The notes under the pieces are model-generated. The model made no database searches and was not told the DNA's origin. It saw nothing but the letters and a program-made list of their open reading frames with translations. Of a stretch of DNA of 64,000 nt, positions 54,214-63,654 are shown piece after piece; the stretch's first letter is position 1; each line of letters begins with the position of its first letter. Both the position numbers and the translations under genes were made by a program. Origin of the DNA: Actinomadura graeca (GTDB lineage: Bacteria > Actinomycetota > Actinomycetes > Streptosporangiales > Streptosporangiaceae); NCBI RefSeq assembly GCF_019175365.1, contig NZ_CP059572.1, positions 3,968,001 through 4,032,000 of the forward strand. The letters are read 5' to 3'.

Positions 54214-55077
54214 GTGCTGGACAATCGGCAGGCCGGGCCCACGGCGCTGCGCATGCACATCGGCGCGCGACTGCGCCGGCTGCGGGAGGAAAAGGGCATC
54301 GGGCGCGTCCAGGCCGGCACGGCGATCCGCGGCTCCGCGTCCAAGATGAGCCGGCTGGAACTCGGACGTCACGGCTTCAAGGTCCGTGACGTCCAGGACC
54401 TCCTCGACCTCTACGGGGTGGACGACGCCGCCGAGCGCGCGAGCCTGCTGGAACTCGTCCGCCAGTCCAAGGAGCCGGGCTGGTGGCAGGCGTACGGCGA
54501 CGTCGTGCCGAGCTGGTTCGAGCAGTACCTCGGGCTGGAGCAGTCGGCCACCGCCATCCGCAACTACGAGGTGCAGTACATTCCCGGTCTGCTCCAGACG
54601 CGCGCCTACGCGCGAGCCGTCATCGGCCTGGAGTACCACGACGCCAGCGACGGCCTCGACCGGCGCCTCACCGTCCGGATGACCCGCCAGGAGATCCTGT
54701 ACCGCACGATCGCCCCGGCGACGATGTGGGCGATCATCGACGAGGCCGCCCTGCGCCGCCCGATCGGCGGTCCCGAGACGATGCGCGGCCAGCTCGAACA
54801 CCTGATCGCGGTGGCCGAGGGCATGAGCAACGTCAACGTGCAGGTACTGCCGTTCGCCGCAGGCGGTCACCTCGCCCTCGGCGGCCCGATCACGATCGTC
54901 CGCTTCGCGCAGCACGACCTGGACGACATCATCTACCTCGAACAACTCACCGGTGCGCGGTACCCCTACGGCCCCGAGGCGACCCGCTATCAGGAGGTCA
55001 TGGACCTTCTGGCCATCCGCGCCTCCCGTCCGTCCCGCACCGCCGCCTTCCTCAAGGACCTGCTCGCAGAGTTCTGA
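54214..55077 (+). CDS. Scr1-type XRE regulator with DUF5753
   Basis: A 287-residue protein: XRE helix-turn-helix at the start (IGARLRRLREEKGIGRVQAGTAIRGSASKMSRLELGRHGFKVRDVQDLLDLYGV), then the DUF5753 domain (QYLGLEQSATAIRNYEVQYIPGLLQTRAYARAVI ... MTRQEILYR ... LEHLIAVAEGMSNVNVQVLPFAAGGH). This is the Scr1 family, whose members usually sit beside a DUF397 gene; here no DUF397 gene is adjacent, though two occur at 6404 and 6713. GTG at 54214 is chosen over 54085 because GGAG lies six bases before it. The 138-base upstream gap should hold its promoter. Confidence 0.92.
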   Translation: MLDNRQAGPTALRMHIGARLRRLREEKGIGRVQAGTAIRGSASKMSRLELGRHGFKVRDVQDLLDLYGVDDAAERASLLELVRQSKEPGWWQAYGDVVPSWFEQYLGLEQSATAIRNYEVQYIPGLLQTRAYARAVIGLEYHDASDGLDRRLTVRMTRQEILYRTIAPATMWAIIDEAALRRPIGGPETMRGQLEHLIAVAEGMSNVNVQVLPFAAGGHLALGGPITIVRFAQHDLDDIIYLEQLTGARYPYGPEATRYQEVMDLLAIRASRPSRTAAFLKDLLAEF

Positions 55078-55547
55078 TCACTCCCGCGGCCGCTGGTAAG
55101 CGTTCTCTGCCGTCTGGGAAGGCGGAACCGCACCGCGACGCCGATCGGGCCTGCATCGGCGGATGGTCGCGCGGCGGGGCGGGCTCCGGTGCCGCATGTG
55201 GGTGTCAGCGGGCCGTCACTTGCTGCCACGTGCGGACGGGAACAGGGCGTTTCGGCGTCCGCGATATCGGTGACATGGAGTGATCAAGCGAGGTGTTGGA
55301 TTTCGGGACGAGTTATTAGGGCCGTTTCGGCTATCGATGCACCACACTCTCTCTAGGACCTTCCTCCTCTTTGTCCTAATTTGAGATCACGTTTTTCGGT
55401 AAGAGGAGCGGCGCGCGTTCTCCGCGGGGCGGTTGGAGCGCGCGTTGTTCGGTCGCGTCAGCTCAGCGGTCGCACCGTTGCCGCGCCGGGGGGACGGCAC
55501 GTCGCCACGGTGCGCCCGACGTTCGGGGCCAGCCGAGAGGTGATCGG
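55078..55547. other. Intergenic region, lower GC in its middle
   Basis: A 470-base gap without a supported gene. The middle (55310-55400) is comparatively AT-rich, with TTATTAGG, CCTAATTTGAGATC and ACGTTTTTCGG, and likely carries the promoter of the dimethylformamidase-like gene. No clear terminator or repeat was found. Confidence 0.4.
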
Positions 55548-57998
55548 ATGATTGCGCGCAGCCGAGTGGGAACGGCCCTGCTGGCCACGGCGCTGGTCGC
55601 GGTGGCGGCCGGGTCCGGGCCGCTGTCCACCGGGGTGGGGGCGGCGACGCGGCCGCAGACCCCGAAGATCGAGCCGCCGCCGCTGCCCGCCGACCCGAGG
55701 ACGCCCCAGGAGGGCCTGGACAGCCTCGGGATCAGCGGTTATCCCGACCGGCTGAGCGTCGAGCCGGGCGAATCGGTGAAGTTCAGGGTGAGCACGAAGA
55801 GCGCGGCGTACCGGGCGACGATGGTGCGTGTCGTGCACGGGGACGCCGATCCGCGCGGGCCGGGGATCAAGGAGCAGGTCGTCCAGTCCGACGCCAACAA
55901 GGAGTATCCCGGCAAGTACCAGACACTGCCGCTGGGGTCGTACGTGACCGTCCCCGACAACCGTGACCTGCGGGTGGACGGGAGCTTCACCATCACGGCG
56001 TGGATCGCGCCGACCACCGTCCCCGGTTCCAAGCTCAACCCCACCGCCTATCAGCGGACGCCCGTCGGCACGGGTGCGGTGCAGGGGATCGTGACCAAGT
56101 GGTCGGACGAGGAGAAGGCCGGCTACGGCATGGTCGTGGACCGGGACGGCGGGCTGGGCCTGCGCTTGGCCGACCGGTCCGGGCACATCAGCACGGTGAG
56201 CACGGGCGTGAAGATGAAGCCGTGGACGCCGGCGCTGCGGGGCGTCGAGCCGGGCGGTGCCGTCCGGCCGCAGCATGTGAACTCCTCCGGCTGGTACTTC
56301 GCCGCGGTCTCCTATGACGCCGGGTCCGGCAAGGTGAGGCTGCACCAGTATCCGCTGACCGGGCACCCCAACGACTCCGAGGCCGTCGTCACCCGCACGA
56401 TCGACGCCCGCGGGCTGAAGAACGCCACGGCGCCGCTGCTGATCGCCGCCTACCAGGGCGCGCAGGGCCGTCCGGCCGGGTTCTACAACGGCAAGATCGA
56501 CGCTCCGAAGGTGTTCGACCGGGCGCTGGACGACCGGGAGATCCGCTCCCTGCAGCGCGGCGGGTCCGCCGGAGGGGCGGTGGCGGCCTACGACTTCTCC
56601 CAGAAGATGGACGGCGACCGGGTCGTCGACACGTCCGCGAACCGCCTGCACGGCCGCGCGGTCAACCTGCCGGTCCGGGCCGTCACGGGGCACGACTGGA
56701 AGGCCGACGAGCAGGACTACAAGCTGGTGCCGGAGCAGTACGGGGCGATGTACTTCCACGACGACGACCTGGGGGACGCCGCCTGGGAGCCGGGCTTCAC
56801 CTGGCGGGTGCCCGAGAACGCCCGCAGCGGTGTCTATGCGGCGAGGCTTGAGGCGGACGGGCGCATCTACCACGCGACGTTCGTGGTGCGTCCGAAGCAC
56901 GGCAAGCCCACGTCGAAGGTCGCGTTTCTGGTGCCGACGTTCAGCTACCTCGCCTACGGCCTGACCGGCGACTTCGTGAGCGGTCTCAGCCAGTACTCCC
57001 GGCACACCGACGGAAGCGGCGTGGTCTACTCGTCCGCCCTGCGGCCGATCACGAACCTGCGGTCGTACGCCACGGGCCGCAAGGGCGAGGGCAGGCCGTG
57101 GCAGTTCGAGGCCGACACCCACATCATCGACTGGCTGGAGTCCACCGGGCGCACCGTCGACTACATCACCGACCACGATCTGCATCGTGAGGGCGCGAAG
57201 CTGCTGGACGACTACAAGGTCGTCATCACCGGCAGCCACCCCGAGTACACCTCGGAGCCCATGCTGGACGCCTTGCAGGGCTGGCTGAACGACGGCGGCC
57301 GCCTCATGTACCTGGGCGGGAACGGCTTCTACTGGGTCACGCCGCTCGACCGCACCGGCACCTACACCGAGCTGCGCCGGCACGACGGAACCGAGGCGTG
57401 GCAGGGCGCGCCCGGCGAGCACTACCACAGCACCACCGGCGAGTACGGCGGGCTGTGGCGCTTCCGCGGGCGGCCTCCACAGCAGCTGGTGGGCGTCGGG
57501 TTCACGGCGCAGGGCTTCGGCTCCCGCATGGGAACCGGCATGTACAGCCGTCCCCTGGACCGCTCGCCCCAGAGCCACGATCCGAGGGCCGCGTGGGTCT
57601 TCAACGGCGTCAAGTCCACCGGTCCCATCGGCGACTTCGAATCGCTGCAAAGTCCCGGCGGGCCGATGGGCGAGGAGCTCGACCGCGCCGACTACGCCCT
57701 GGGCAGCGCCGACAACACGATCGTCCTGGGCTCGGGCACCGGGTTCGGCGACGAGTACCTGTTCGTGAAGGAGGAGAACAACACCGCCAACCTCATGGAG
57801 GGCGGGACCATCAACTGGCTGGTCCGCGGCGACGTCACCCTGACCCGCTATCCGAAGGGCGGCGCGGTGTTCTCGGCCAGCTCGATCTCCTGGGCCGGGA
57901 GCCTGTTCTACAACAAGTACGACAACGACATCGCCACGATCACCGGGAACGTCCTGACCACGTTCTCCGCCGACAAGCCTCTGCCGGGTACCGGCTGA
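55548..57998 (+). CDS. Secreted N,N-dimethylformamidase beta-subunit-like protein with LamG domain
   Basis: An 816-residue protein with a signal peptide (RSRVGTALLATALVAVAAGSGPLSTGVGAA). The middle N-terminal region (about 120-360) is a LamG/concanavalin-like domain (FTITAWIAP, SSGWYFAAVSYDAGSGKVRLHQYP, GFYNGKIDAPKVFDRALDDREI). The C-terminal half matches the large subunit of DMF amidohydrolase: FSYLAYG at 465-471, ITGSHPEYTS with H564 and E566, and GRLMYLGGNGFYW. Tyr, His and Glu bind the single iron in DMFase. Start ATG 55548 follows GAGAGG. The export signal is unusual for this family, so the natural substrate may be an extracellular amide. It leads an apparent unit with an MFS and a propeller gene. 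Confidence 0.88.
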   Translation: MIARSRVGTALLATALVAVAAGSGPLSTGVGAATRPQTPKIEPPPLPADPRTPQEGLDSLGISGYPDRLSVEPGESVKFRVSTKSAAYRATMVRVVHGDADPRGPGIKEQVVQSDANKEYPGKYQTLPLGSYVTVPDNRDLRVDGSFTITAWIAPTTVPGSKLNPTAYQRTPVGTGAVQGIVTKWSDEEKAGYGMVVDRDGGLGLRLADRSGHISTVSTGVKMKPWTPALRGVEPGGAVRPQHVNSSGWYFAAVSYDAGSGKVRLHQYPLTGHPNDSEAVVTRTIDARGLKNATAPLLIAAYQGAQGRPAGFYNGKIDAPKVFDRALDDREIRSLQRGGSAGGAVAAYDFSQKMDGDRVVDTSANRLHGRAVNLPVRAVTGHDWKADEQDYKLVPEQYGAMYFHDDDLGDAAWEPGFTWRVPENARSGVYAARLEADGRIYHATFVVRPKHGKPTSKVAFLVPTFSYLAYGLTGDFVSGLSQYSRHTDGSGVVYSSALRPITNLRSYATGRKGEGRPWQFEADTHIIDWLESTGRTVDYITDHDLHREGAKLLDDYKVVITGSHPEYTSEPMLDALQGWLNDGGRLMYLGGNGFYWVTPLDRTGTYTELRRHDGTEAWQGAPGEHYHSTTGEYGGLWRFRGRPPQQLVGVGFTAQGFGSRMGTGMYSRPLDRSPQSHDPRAAWVFNGVKSTGPIGDFESLQSPGGPMGEELDRADYALGSADNTIVLGSGTGFGDEYLFVKEENNTANLMEGGTINWLVRGDVTLTRYPKGGAVFSASSISWAGSLFYNKYDNDIATITGNVLTTFSADKPLPGTG

Positions 57999-58038
57999 CC
58001 TGCGCCCGCCCCGTCCGCCGGTTCGCTTCGGAGGCCCC

Positions 58039-59283
58039 ATGTACGTATCGGTACGCGGAATCCCGCGCGGTACGAGGCCGACGACCCGGGTGCCCCGGGT
58101 CGTCGTCGTCCTCGGCGTGGTGAGTCTGATCACGGACGTCTCCACCGAGATGGTGACGGCCGTCCTGCCCCTGTTCGCGACGCTCGCGCTGGGCCTCACG
58201 CCCCTGGCGTACGGGATGCTGGACGGTCTCTACCAGGGTGCGACCGTCGTGGTGCGGCTGCTCGGCGGCTTCTTCGCGGACCGGCTGCGGCGTCCGAAGG
58301 CCGTGGCGGGCGCGGGGTACGCGCTCGGCGCCGCGTCCAAGCTGATGCTGCTGCCCGTGGCGGGTGCGGGGGCGCTGTCGGCGGCGATCGGCGTGGACCG
58401 CGCGGGCAAGGGGCTGCGGACCGCGCCGCGCGACCTGCTCATCGCCACCGCGGCCCCGCCGGACCGGCTCGGCAGGTCGTTCGGCGTGCACCGGGCGCTG
58501 GACGCGACGGGCGCGCTGCTCGGTCCCGTCGTGGCGTTCGGTCTGCTCGCGCTCGCCCCGGGCGACTTCGACATGATCTTCATGGTCTCGTTCTGCGCCG
58601 CCGTCCTCGGCCTCCTGCTCTTCCTCCACCACGTGCCGGAACACCGCGGGGCACGACACGGGGGCACGGACGCGGGGCGGCCCGTCTCGGTTCGCGATGT
58701 GGCGGCGCTGCTGCGGATCGGCGGGTTCCGCCGGCTGCTGTGCGCGGCCGCCCTGCTGTCGGCGGCGACGATCGGGGACGGCTTCCTCTACCTCGTCCTG
58801 CTGGACAACGACGCGGTCACGACCCGCTGGTTCCCGCTGCTGTTCGTCTGCACGAGCCTGGTCTACCTCGCCCTGGCCGTGCCGCTCGGCCGGATCTCCG
58901 ACCGCTACGGCAGGACCCGCGTCTTCACCACCGGGTACGGGCTGCTGCTGTGCGCGTACCTCACCGCGATCCTCACCGGCGGGCCCGCCGGGGCCGCGCT
59001 GAGCCTGGTATTCCTCGGCTCCTACTACGCGGCGACCGACGGCGTGCTGCCCGCGGCGGCCGCGCCGCTGCTGCCCGCCGGGCTGACGGCGACCGGGATC
59101 TCCGTCGTCCAGGCCGCGGTGGCGGGCGGGCGGGCCCTGGGCGCGGTGGTCTTCGGCGCGGTCTGGACGGCCGCGGAGGGCGACGCCGCGGTGTGGACCT
59201 TCGCCATCGCCCTGACGGCCGCGCTGATCGCGGCCATCCCCCTGATCACCCGAGCGCGCGACCACCGGACGGAGACCCGATGA
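58039..59283 (+). CDS. MFS transporter
   Basis: A 414-residue, 12-helix MFS protein. The start of the first helix is VVVVLGVVSLITDVSTEMVTAVLPLFATLALGL, a signature of the group with STEM motif seen in uncharacterised exporters; the loop 2-3 motif is GGFFADRLRRPKAV, followed by GVDRAGKGLRTAPRDLLIA. The stop overlaps the ATG of the propeller gene (ATGA). It lies 40 bp after the DMFase-like gene, so it may carry the substrate or product of that enzyme. The substrate is unknown. Confidence 0.9.
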   Translation: MYVSVRGIPRGTRPTTRVPRVVVVLGVVSLITDVSTEMVTAVLPLFATLALGLTPLAYGMLDGLYQGATVVVRLLGGFFADRLRRPKAVAGAGYALGAASKLMLLPVAGAGALSAAIGVDRAGKGLRTAPRDLLIATAAPPDRLGRSFGVHRALDATGALLGPVVAFGLLALAPGDFDMIFMVSFCAAVLGLLLFLHHVPEHRGARHGGTDAGRPVSVRDVAALLRIGGFRRLLCAAALLSAATIGDGFLYLVLLDNDAVTTRWFPLLFVCTSLVYLALAVPLGRISDRYGRTRVFTTGYGLLLCAYLTAILTGGPAGAALSLVFLGSYYAATDGVLPAAAAPLLPAGLTATGISVVQAAVAGGRALGAVVFGAVWTAAEGDAAVWTFAIALTAALIAAIPLITRARDHRTETR

Positions 59284-60317
59284 CCGAGCCCAGCCCGCGC
59301 AGGATCAGGGACGGCAGGATCATGGTGGCGATCACGGTCCTCGTCATCGCCGTCGCGGCGGGCTGCGTGACCTCCTCGGTGCTGCGCGCGGGCGCGGCGG
59401 GCGGAGACGGGCACGGCGGCGGGCCGGACCTGCCGAAGGGGCGGCAGATCGTGTTCCGGTCGCTGCGTCCCGGTCCCCAGTTCGGCCACATCGCCGCGCT
59501 CCCTGCCGCCGACCTGGGGCGCGAGCGCGTGGTGCTGCCCACCCGCTGCGAGCGGACGGCCGCCTCGTCCGCGGGCGGCCTGTGCCTGCGGCAGACGCGC
59601 AACCCGATCCAGCTGTTCGCCGCCGAACTCCTGGACTCGCGGCTCCGCCCCGGCAGGCAGATCCCCCTCAACGGGATCCCGAGCCGTGCCCGCGTCTCCG
59701 ACGACGGCCGCTACTACGCCACCACCGCCTTCGTGACAGGGCATTCTTACCTCTCGGACGGCTTCTCCACCGAGACCGTCATCGGACGGGTCGGCGGCGA
59801 CCCGGTCGGCAACATCGAGCAGTTCACGTTCATCTTGAACGGGCAGCCGAACACGAACGTGGACCGCAACGTGTGGGGGGTGACGTTCGTCCCCGGCAGT
59901 GAGCGGTTCTTCGCGACCGTGGCCACCCAAAACCGCAGATACCTTGTCGAAGGCGACATCGGGCGGCGCACCCTGACCGCCCTGCGCGACAACGTCGAGT
60001 GTCCGTCGCTGTCCCCGGACGGCCAGCGCCTGGCCTACAAGAAGCGGACCGGCCTCAACAGCGATGTCTGGCGTTTCCACGTCCTCGACCTGGCGTCCGG
60101 TGTCGAGACCCCGCTCGCGGAGGCCCGCAGCGTGGACGATCAGGCGGCGTGGCTCGACGACGGCCACGTGATGTACGGGGTACCGAAGGGCGGCCCAGGG
60201 GGACGCAACGCCGACGTCTGGGTCGTGCCGCTGCGCGGCGGCGCCCCGCGCCTGCTCATCCCGGACGCCGACTCACCGACCGTCCGCTCCCCCGCCAAGG
60301 ACGGCCCGCTGCACTGA
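59280..60317 (+). CDS. Membrane-anchored PD40/TolB-like beta-propeller protein
   Basis: A 345-residue protein with an N-terminal signal or anchor (IMVAITVLVIAVAAGCVTSSVL; AAGC could serve as a lipobox). Propeller-type repeats follow: RARVSDDGRYYATTAF, CPSLSPDGQRLAYKKR, DDQAAWLDDGHVMYGVPK and NADVWVVPLRGGAPRLL, the PD40 pattern (SPDGxxLAY). These proteins act as binding or scaffold parts outside the membrane. The ATG overlaps the MFS stop by 4 bp. It may be an accessory protein of the DMFase-like enzyme or the transporter; this is inferred from the operon. Confidence 0.85.
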   Translation: MTEPSPRRIRDGRIMVAITVLVIAVAAGCVTSSVLRAGAAGGDGHGGGPDLPKGRQIVFRSLRPGPQFGHIAALPAADLGRERVVLPTRCERTAASSAGGLCLRQTRNPIQLFAAELLDSRLRPGRQIPLNGIPSRARVSDDGRYYATTAFVTGHSYLSDGFSTETVIGRVGGDPVGNIEQFTFILNGQPNTNVDRNVWGVTFVPGSERFFATVATQNRRYLVEGDIGRRTLTALRDNVECPSLSPDGQRLAYKKRTGLNSDVWRFHVLDLASGVETPLAEARSVDDQAAWLDDGHVMYGVPKGGPGGRNADVWVVPLRGGAPRLLIPDADSPTVRSPAKDGPLH

Positions 60318-60347
60318 CGAGCACCGGACGAATCCGCCAGCGGTCAC

Positions 60348-60881
60348 TCAACGGGGCGTCGCACCGAGGCTGGCCTTGACGCACAGCAGTGCCGCCCGTC
60401 TCGACGTCCGCGCCGTGGACACCTCGGTCATGAACCCCTTCCGCCGCAGGACCCGATCGAGGTCCGCCGCCACCTGCCCGGCCCGGTCGGCGGACGGGGG
60501 CTCATAGAACAGGTACAGCGCGCCGCCCGGCTTCAGGATCCCGCCGATCACGCGCAGTTCCGCGGCCGGGTCGCGGACCCAGAACAGGTTGACGTTGACC
60601 GCGAAGATCTTGTCGAACCGCTCGCCGTCGAAGGCGGCGGTCTCCAGCGCGGCGGTGCGCACCACGGCCCTGCCCGCCGCGATGTCCTCCGCGTTGCGCC
60701 GCTCGGCCCGTGCGGTCTGCGTCGCCGACCGGTCGATGGCCGTGATCCGTCCCGTGCCGAGCCCCGGGCAGACCAGCGCGACCGCGACGCCGCCGCCGCA
60801 GCCGATCTCCAGCACCTCGTCCGCGGGCTCGATCGCGAGCGTCCGCACCGCCCACGCCAACCGCTCGGGCACCGCCTCCAT
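60348..60881 (-). CDS. Class I SAM-dependent methyltransferase
   Basis: A 177-residue Rossmann methyltransferase: VLEIGCGGGVAVALV is the SAM-binding motif I, ITAIDRS motif II, and FDKIFAVNVNLFW the post-motif strand. The short length suggests no substrate-binding cap domain. Similar genes occur widely in actinomycetes as housekeeping or unknown methyltransferases. It converges on the propeller gene, 30 bp away, and starts 36 bp downstream of the second MFS gene on the same strand. The substrate is unknown. Confidence 0.9.
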   Translation of the reverse strand: MEAVPERLAWAVRTLAIEPADEVLEIGCGGGVAVALVCPGLGTGRITAIDRSATQTARAERRNAEDIAAGRAVVRTAALETAAFDGERFDKIFAVNVNLFWVRDPAAELRVIGGILKPGGALYLFYEPPSADRAGQVAADLDRVLRRKGFMTEVSTARTSRRAALLCVKASLGATPR

Positions 60882-60917
60882 GGCCCGACCGTACAGGCCG
60901 CCCGCACGCGAACGCGG

Positions 60918-62090
60918 TCACGCCCGCCACCTCGCCCCCATCACCAACACCAGCGGAACGAGGACGAACGCGCCGCCCGCCGTCGCCATCGCACCCGCCG
61001 CCCCGCCGGTCAACGCCACCAGGCCCGGGACGGCGGGCTGGGCGATCCCCCAGGACGAGCCGTGGACGGCGAACCAGCGCGCGCGGTCGGGCGGTGGCGC
61101 GGCGTCGGCGATCAGTGCAGGCCAGCGCCCCTGGAGGAGGCTGTCCACCGCCGCCCATGCCAGGTATGCCGCGACCGTGGACGGGACGGTCCGCCCGGCG
61201 GCCATGGCCAGCGCCAGAGCACCGAGCAGGAGCGTCCCGAGGGCGAGGACGCGTTCGTCGCCGACGCGGTCGAGGGACCCGCGTCCAAGACGGCCCGTCA
61301 CCGGGGCCAGGACCGCCCCACCCGTCAGGGCGAGGCCGGGCAGCCACTCCGGCGCTCCGCGCTGAAGCAGGACGAACGGCACGAACATCAGCACGGCCAG
61401 GGACCCGCAGGCGAACGCCGTGCCCGCGACGGTCAACCGGACCAGCGCCGGGGGCGGCCACCACCGTCCGGCGGACGGGAGCGGATCGTCCCCCGTGGAG
61501 AAGGGCAGGGGCGCGCCGCCCCGGGCGGACGGCACGGTGTCCAAGCAGGCCAGCGCCAGAACCGCTGCGGAGAGGCAGGTCGCGGCGTCCACCACGACGA
61601 GCCACCGGACACCGATGGGGAGCAGCACGGCGGCCAGCAGCCCCGCCACGGCCCCGGACGCGACCAGCGACGTCCCGAGCAGGTTGTAGACGGCGGCCCT
61701 GCCGGGCCGGCCGTCACCGCCGGGCGCCGTCAGGCGGGCAAGGGCCTCCTGCGTGGCGGGTTCGTAGAGCTCGAACGCCAGGCCGACCAGGGCGACCGCG
61801 ACCAGGAATCGTGCGGAGCCGTGGGCGGCCGCGAGGAGCAGCAGCGCGGTTCCGGTCGACGCCAGGCCCAGGACGATCACCGTGCGCGGGGCGAGGCGGC
61901 CGAGGAGGAACGCGCCGAGCAGCCGGGAGAGGAGGGCCGCGACGCCGAAGACTCCGAGCGCCCAGGAAGCCACGCCGGGGCCTGCGAGCACGGCGAGGAA
62001 CGGCATGACGAACGCGCCGAGCTGGTTGAGGACGCGGACGGCGACCAGCGCCTTTATGTCCGGGGGTAGTGCTCGACTCACTTCGGGCAA
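60918..62090 (-). CDS. MFS transporter
   Basis: A 390-residue membrane protein with about 12 helices. LNQLGAFVMPFLAVLAGPGVASWALGVFGVAALLSRLLGAFLLGRLAPRTVIVLG is helix 1-3 with the loop motif GRLAPR. The start is either TTG at 62090 or GTG at 62081; neither has a good ribosome site. It resembles drug and metabolite exporters. It is divergent from the pentapeptide-like gene across about 40 bp, and precedes the methyltransferase gene. The substrate is not readable. Confidence 0.85.
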   Translation of the reverse strand: MPEVSRALPPDIKALVAVRVLNQLGAFVMPFLAVLAGPGVASWALGVFGVAALLSRLLGAFLLGRLAPRTVIVLGLASTGTALLLLAAAHGSARFLVAVALVGLAFELYEPATQEALARLTAPGGDGRPGRAAVYNLLGTSLVASGAVAGLLAAVLLPIGVRWLVVVDAATCLSAAVLALACLDTVPSARGGAPLPFSTGDDPLPSAGRWWPPPALVRLTVAGTAFACGSLAVLMFVPFVLLQRGAPEWLPGLALTGGAVLAPVTGRLGRGSLDRVGDERVLALGTLLLGALALAMAAGRTVPSTVAAYLAWAAVDSLLQGRWPALIADAAPPPDRARWFAVHGSSWGIAQPAVPGLVALTGGAAGAMATAGGAFVLVPLVLVMGARWRA

Positions 62091-62131
62091 GAGTACGAAC
62101 CGCCTCTGACAGTTCAGTAGCGTTCACGTCC

Positions 62132-62842
62132 ATGCCCTCCCGAACAACGCCCTCCAGACCGAACAGCACGCCGAGCACGCCGGGCAAGACGAAGAAGGCG
62201 AAGGGGCCCGCGCGCCCCAAGGCGCCCGTGGCGCCGACGGCGGCGGGGCCCGAGCACGATCTCGTCGACGACGCCGTCCATCGCGATCTGGCGTTCGGGG
62301 CGTTGGACCTGGGCGGCAGGGACGCGCAGGACGTCGACATCGAGCGGTGCGTGTTCGACGGGACCCGGCTGCCGGGCACGCTGCTGGAGCGGGCCACGAT
62401 CTCCGACGCCGTGTTCGACCGCTGTGACCTGGCGAATCTGAGGTTCACGAACTCGCGGGCCTTCGCGGTGGCCGTCAGCGGGTCGCGGATGACGGGCGCG
62501 GCGTTCACCGACTGCGCGTTGCAGGACATCGTGGTCGAGGGGTGCCGCGCCGACCTGGCGGGGTTCCGGTTCAGCGCCTTCAAGCGGGCCGTGTTCCGGG
62601 ACTGCAACCTTGAGGGCGCGACGTTCCAGAACGCCGACCTGCGCGGCGTCCGGTTCGAGGGGTGCAGGCTGCGCGGGGCCCAGTTCAGCGGGGCGACCAT
62701 GGCGGGCGCGCGGTTCTCCGGCTGCGACCTGTGGGGCGTGGCCGGGGTGCAGAGCATGGCCGGGGTGACCGTCGCGGCCGAGGACGCGCCGGGGCTCCTG
62801 GCCGGTTTCGCCGCCGAGCTCGGCATCACCATCGAGGGCTGA
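62132..62842 (+). CDS. Pentapeptide-repeat-like protein
   Basis: A 236-residue protein. After a Pro/Lys/Ala-rich N-terminus of about 50 residues come repeats of the A(D/N)LxX type: CVFDGTRLPGTLLERATISDAVFDRCDLANLRFTNSRAF, AVFRDCNLEGATFQNADLRGVRFEGCRLRGAQFSGATMAGARFSGCDLWG. These should fold as a right-handed quadrilateral beta-helix, as in Qnr/MfpA proteins that mimic DNA and protect gyrase. The ATG at 62132 is chosen over 62069; the gap to the divergent MFS gene is short. Role unknown; fluoroquinolone protection cannot be claimed. Confidence 0.85.
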   Translation: MPSRTTPSRPNSTPSTPGKTKKAKGPARPKAPVAPTAAGPEHDLVDDAVHRDLAFGALDLGGRDAQDVDIERCVFDGTRLPGTLLERATISDAVFDRCDLANLRFTNSRAFAVAVSGSRMTGAAFTDCALQDIVVEGCRADLAGFRFSAFKRAVFRDCNLEGATFQNADLRGVRFEGCRLRGAQFSGATMAGARFSGCDLWGVAGVQSMAGVTVAAEDAPGLLAGFAAELGITIEG

Positions 62843-62879
62843 TCGAACAGGTGTTTGACTCGGCAGGTATCCTGGGGGT

Positions 62880-63506
62880 GTGACCAGCGCTTTCCAAGGC
62901 TCGCTGCTGGACGGGACGGACGGGACCGGCCCGCGCCCGCTCAGTGCCGCACGCCGGACGCGGCTGGCCCGCGGCGCCTGGATCGACGTCCTGCCCGGCT
63001 GGATTCCCGGCGCGGACGCGCTGTTCGAGCGGTTGCTCACGTCCGCCCCCTGGCGGGAAGAAAGCAGGCGCATGTACGACAAGGTGGTGGACGTCCCGCG
63101 CCTGCTGGCGTTCTACCGCGAGGGCGACGCGCTGCCCGATCCCGTCCTGGACGAGGCGAAGGCCGCCCTCGACGAGCATTACGCCGCAGAGCTGGGCGAA
63201 CCGTTCCGCACCGCCGGGCTGTGCCTCTACCGGGACGGCCGCGACAGCGTGGCCTGGCACGGCGACAGGATCGGGCGCGGCTCGACGGAGGACACGATGG
63301 TCGCGATCCTGTCCGTCGGGGCGCCGCGTCCGCTGCTCCTCCGTCCGCGCGGCGGCGGCGAGACGATCCGGCACGAACTGGGGCACGGCGACCTCATCGT
63401 GATGGGCGGGAGCTGTCAGCGGACGTGGGAGCACGCGATCCCGAAGAGCGCCCGTGCGAGCGGCCCCCGGATCAGCGTCCAGTTCCGTCCGCGCGGGGTC
63501 CGCTGA
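62880..63506 (+). CDS. AlkB-like 2-oxoglutarate/Fe(II) dioxygenase
   Basis: A 208-residue DNA/RNA dealkylation-type dioxygenase. The iron ligands are H127 and D129 (VAWHGDRIG) and H185 (RTWEHAIPK); the 2-oxoglutarate-binding Arg is in ISVQFRPRG, preceded by GPR. LCLYRDGRDSVAWH and HELGHGDLIVMGGSCQRTW complete the family pattern. Such enzymes repair 1-methyladenine and 3-methylcytosine by oxidative demethylation. GTG at 62880 sits 37 bp after the pentapeptide gene. The length is typical for the AlkB family. Confidence 0.92.
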   Translation: MTSAFQGSLLDGTDGTGPRPLSAARRTRLARGAWIDVLPGWIPGADALFERLLTSAPWREESRRMYDKVVDVPRLLAFYREGDALPDPVLDEAKAALDEHYAAELGEPFRTAGLCLYRDGRDSVAWHGDRIGRGSTEDTMVAILSVGAPRPLLLRPRGGGETIRHELGHGDLIVMGGSCQRTWEHAIPKSARASGPRISVQFRPRGVR

Positions 63507-63654
63507 GCCATTCCGGAGCGCCGACACGAGTCGAAGCGCTGAGAACACCCCCGAAGCGCCGACACCACCCCGGAACGGGGCGAAGACCTCGCGGGCGGAC
63601 GAACGGCGATGGCACGATGAACGGTGATCCTTCCCGGTGGCTGAGGAGGCCCGT

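Noticed and set aside
55458..58199. 913-codon minus-strand frame opposite the dimethylformamidase-like gene
   Set aside because: The plus-strand gene has signal peptide, LamG and catalytic motifs; the antisense text has none.
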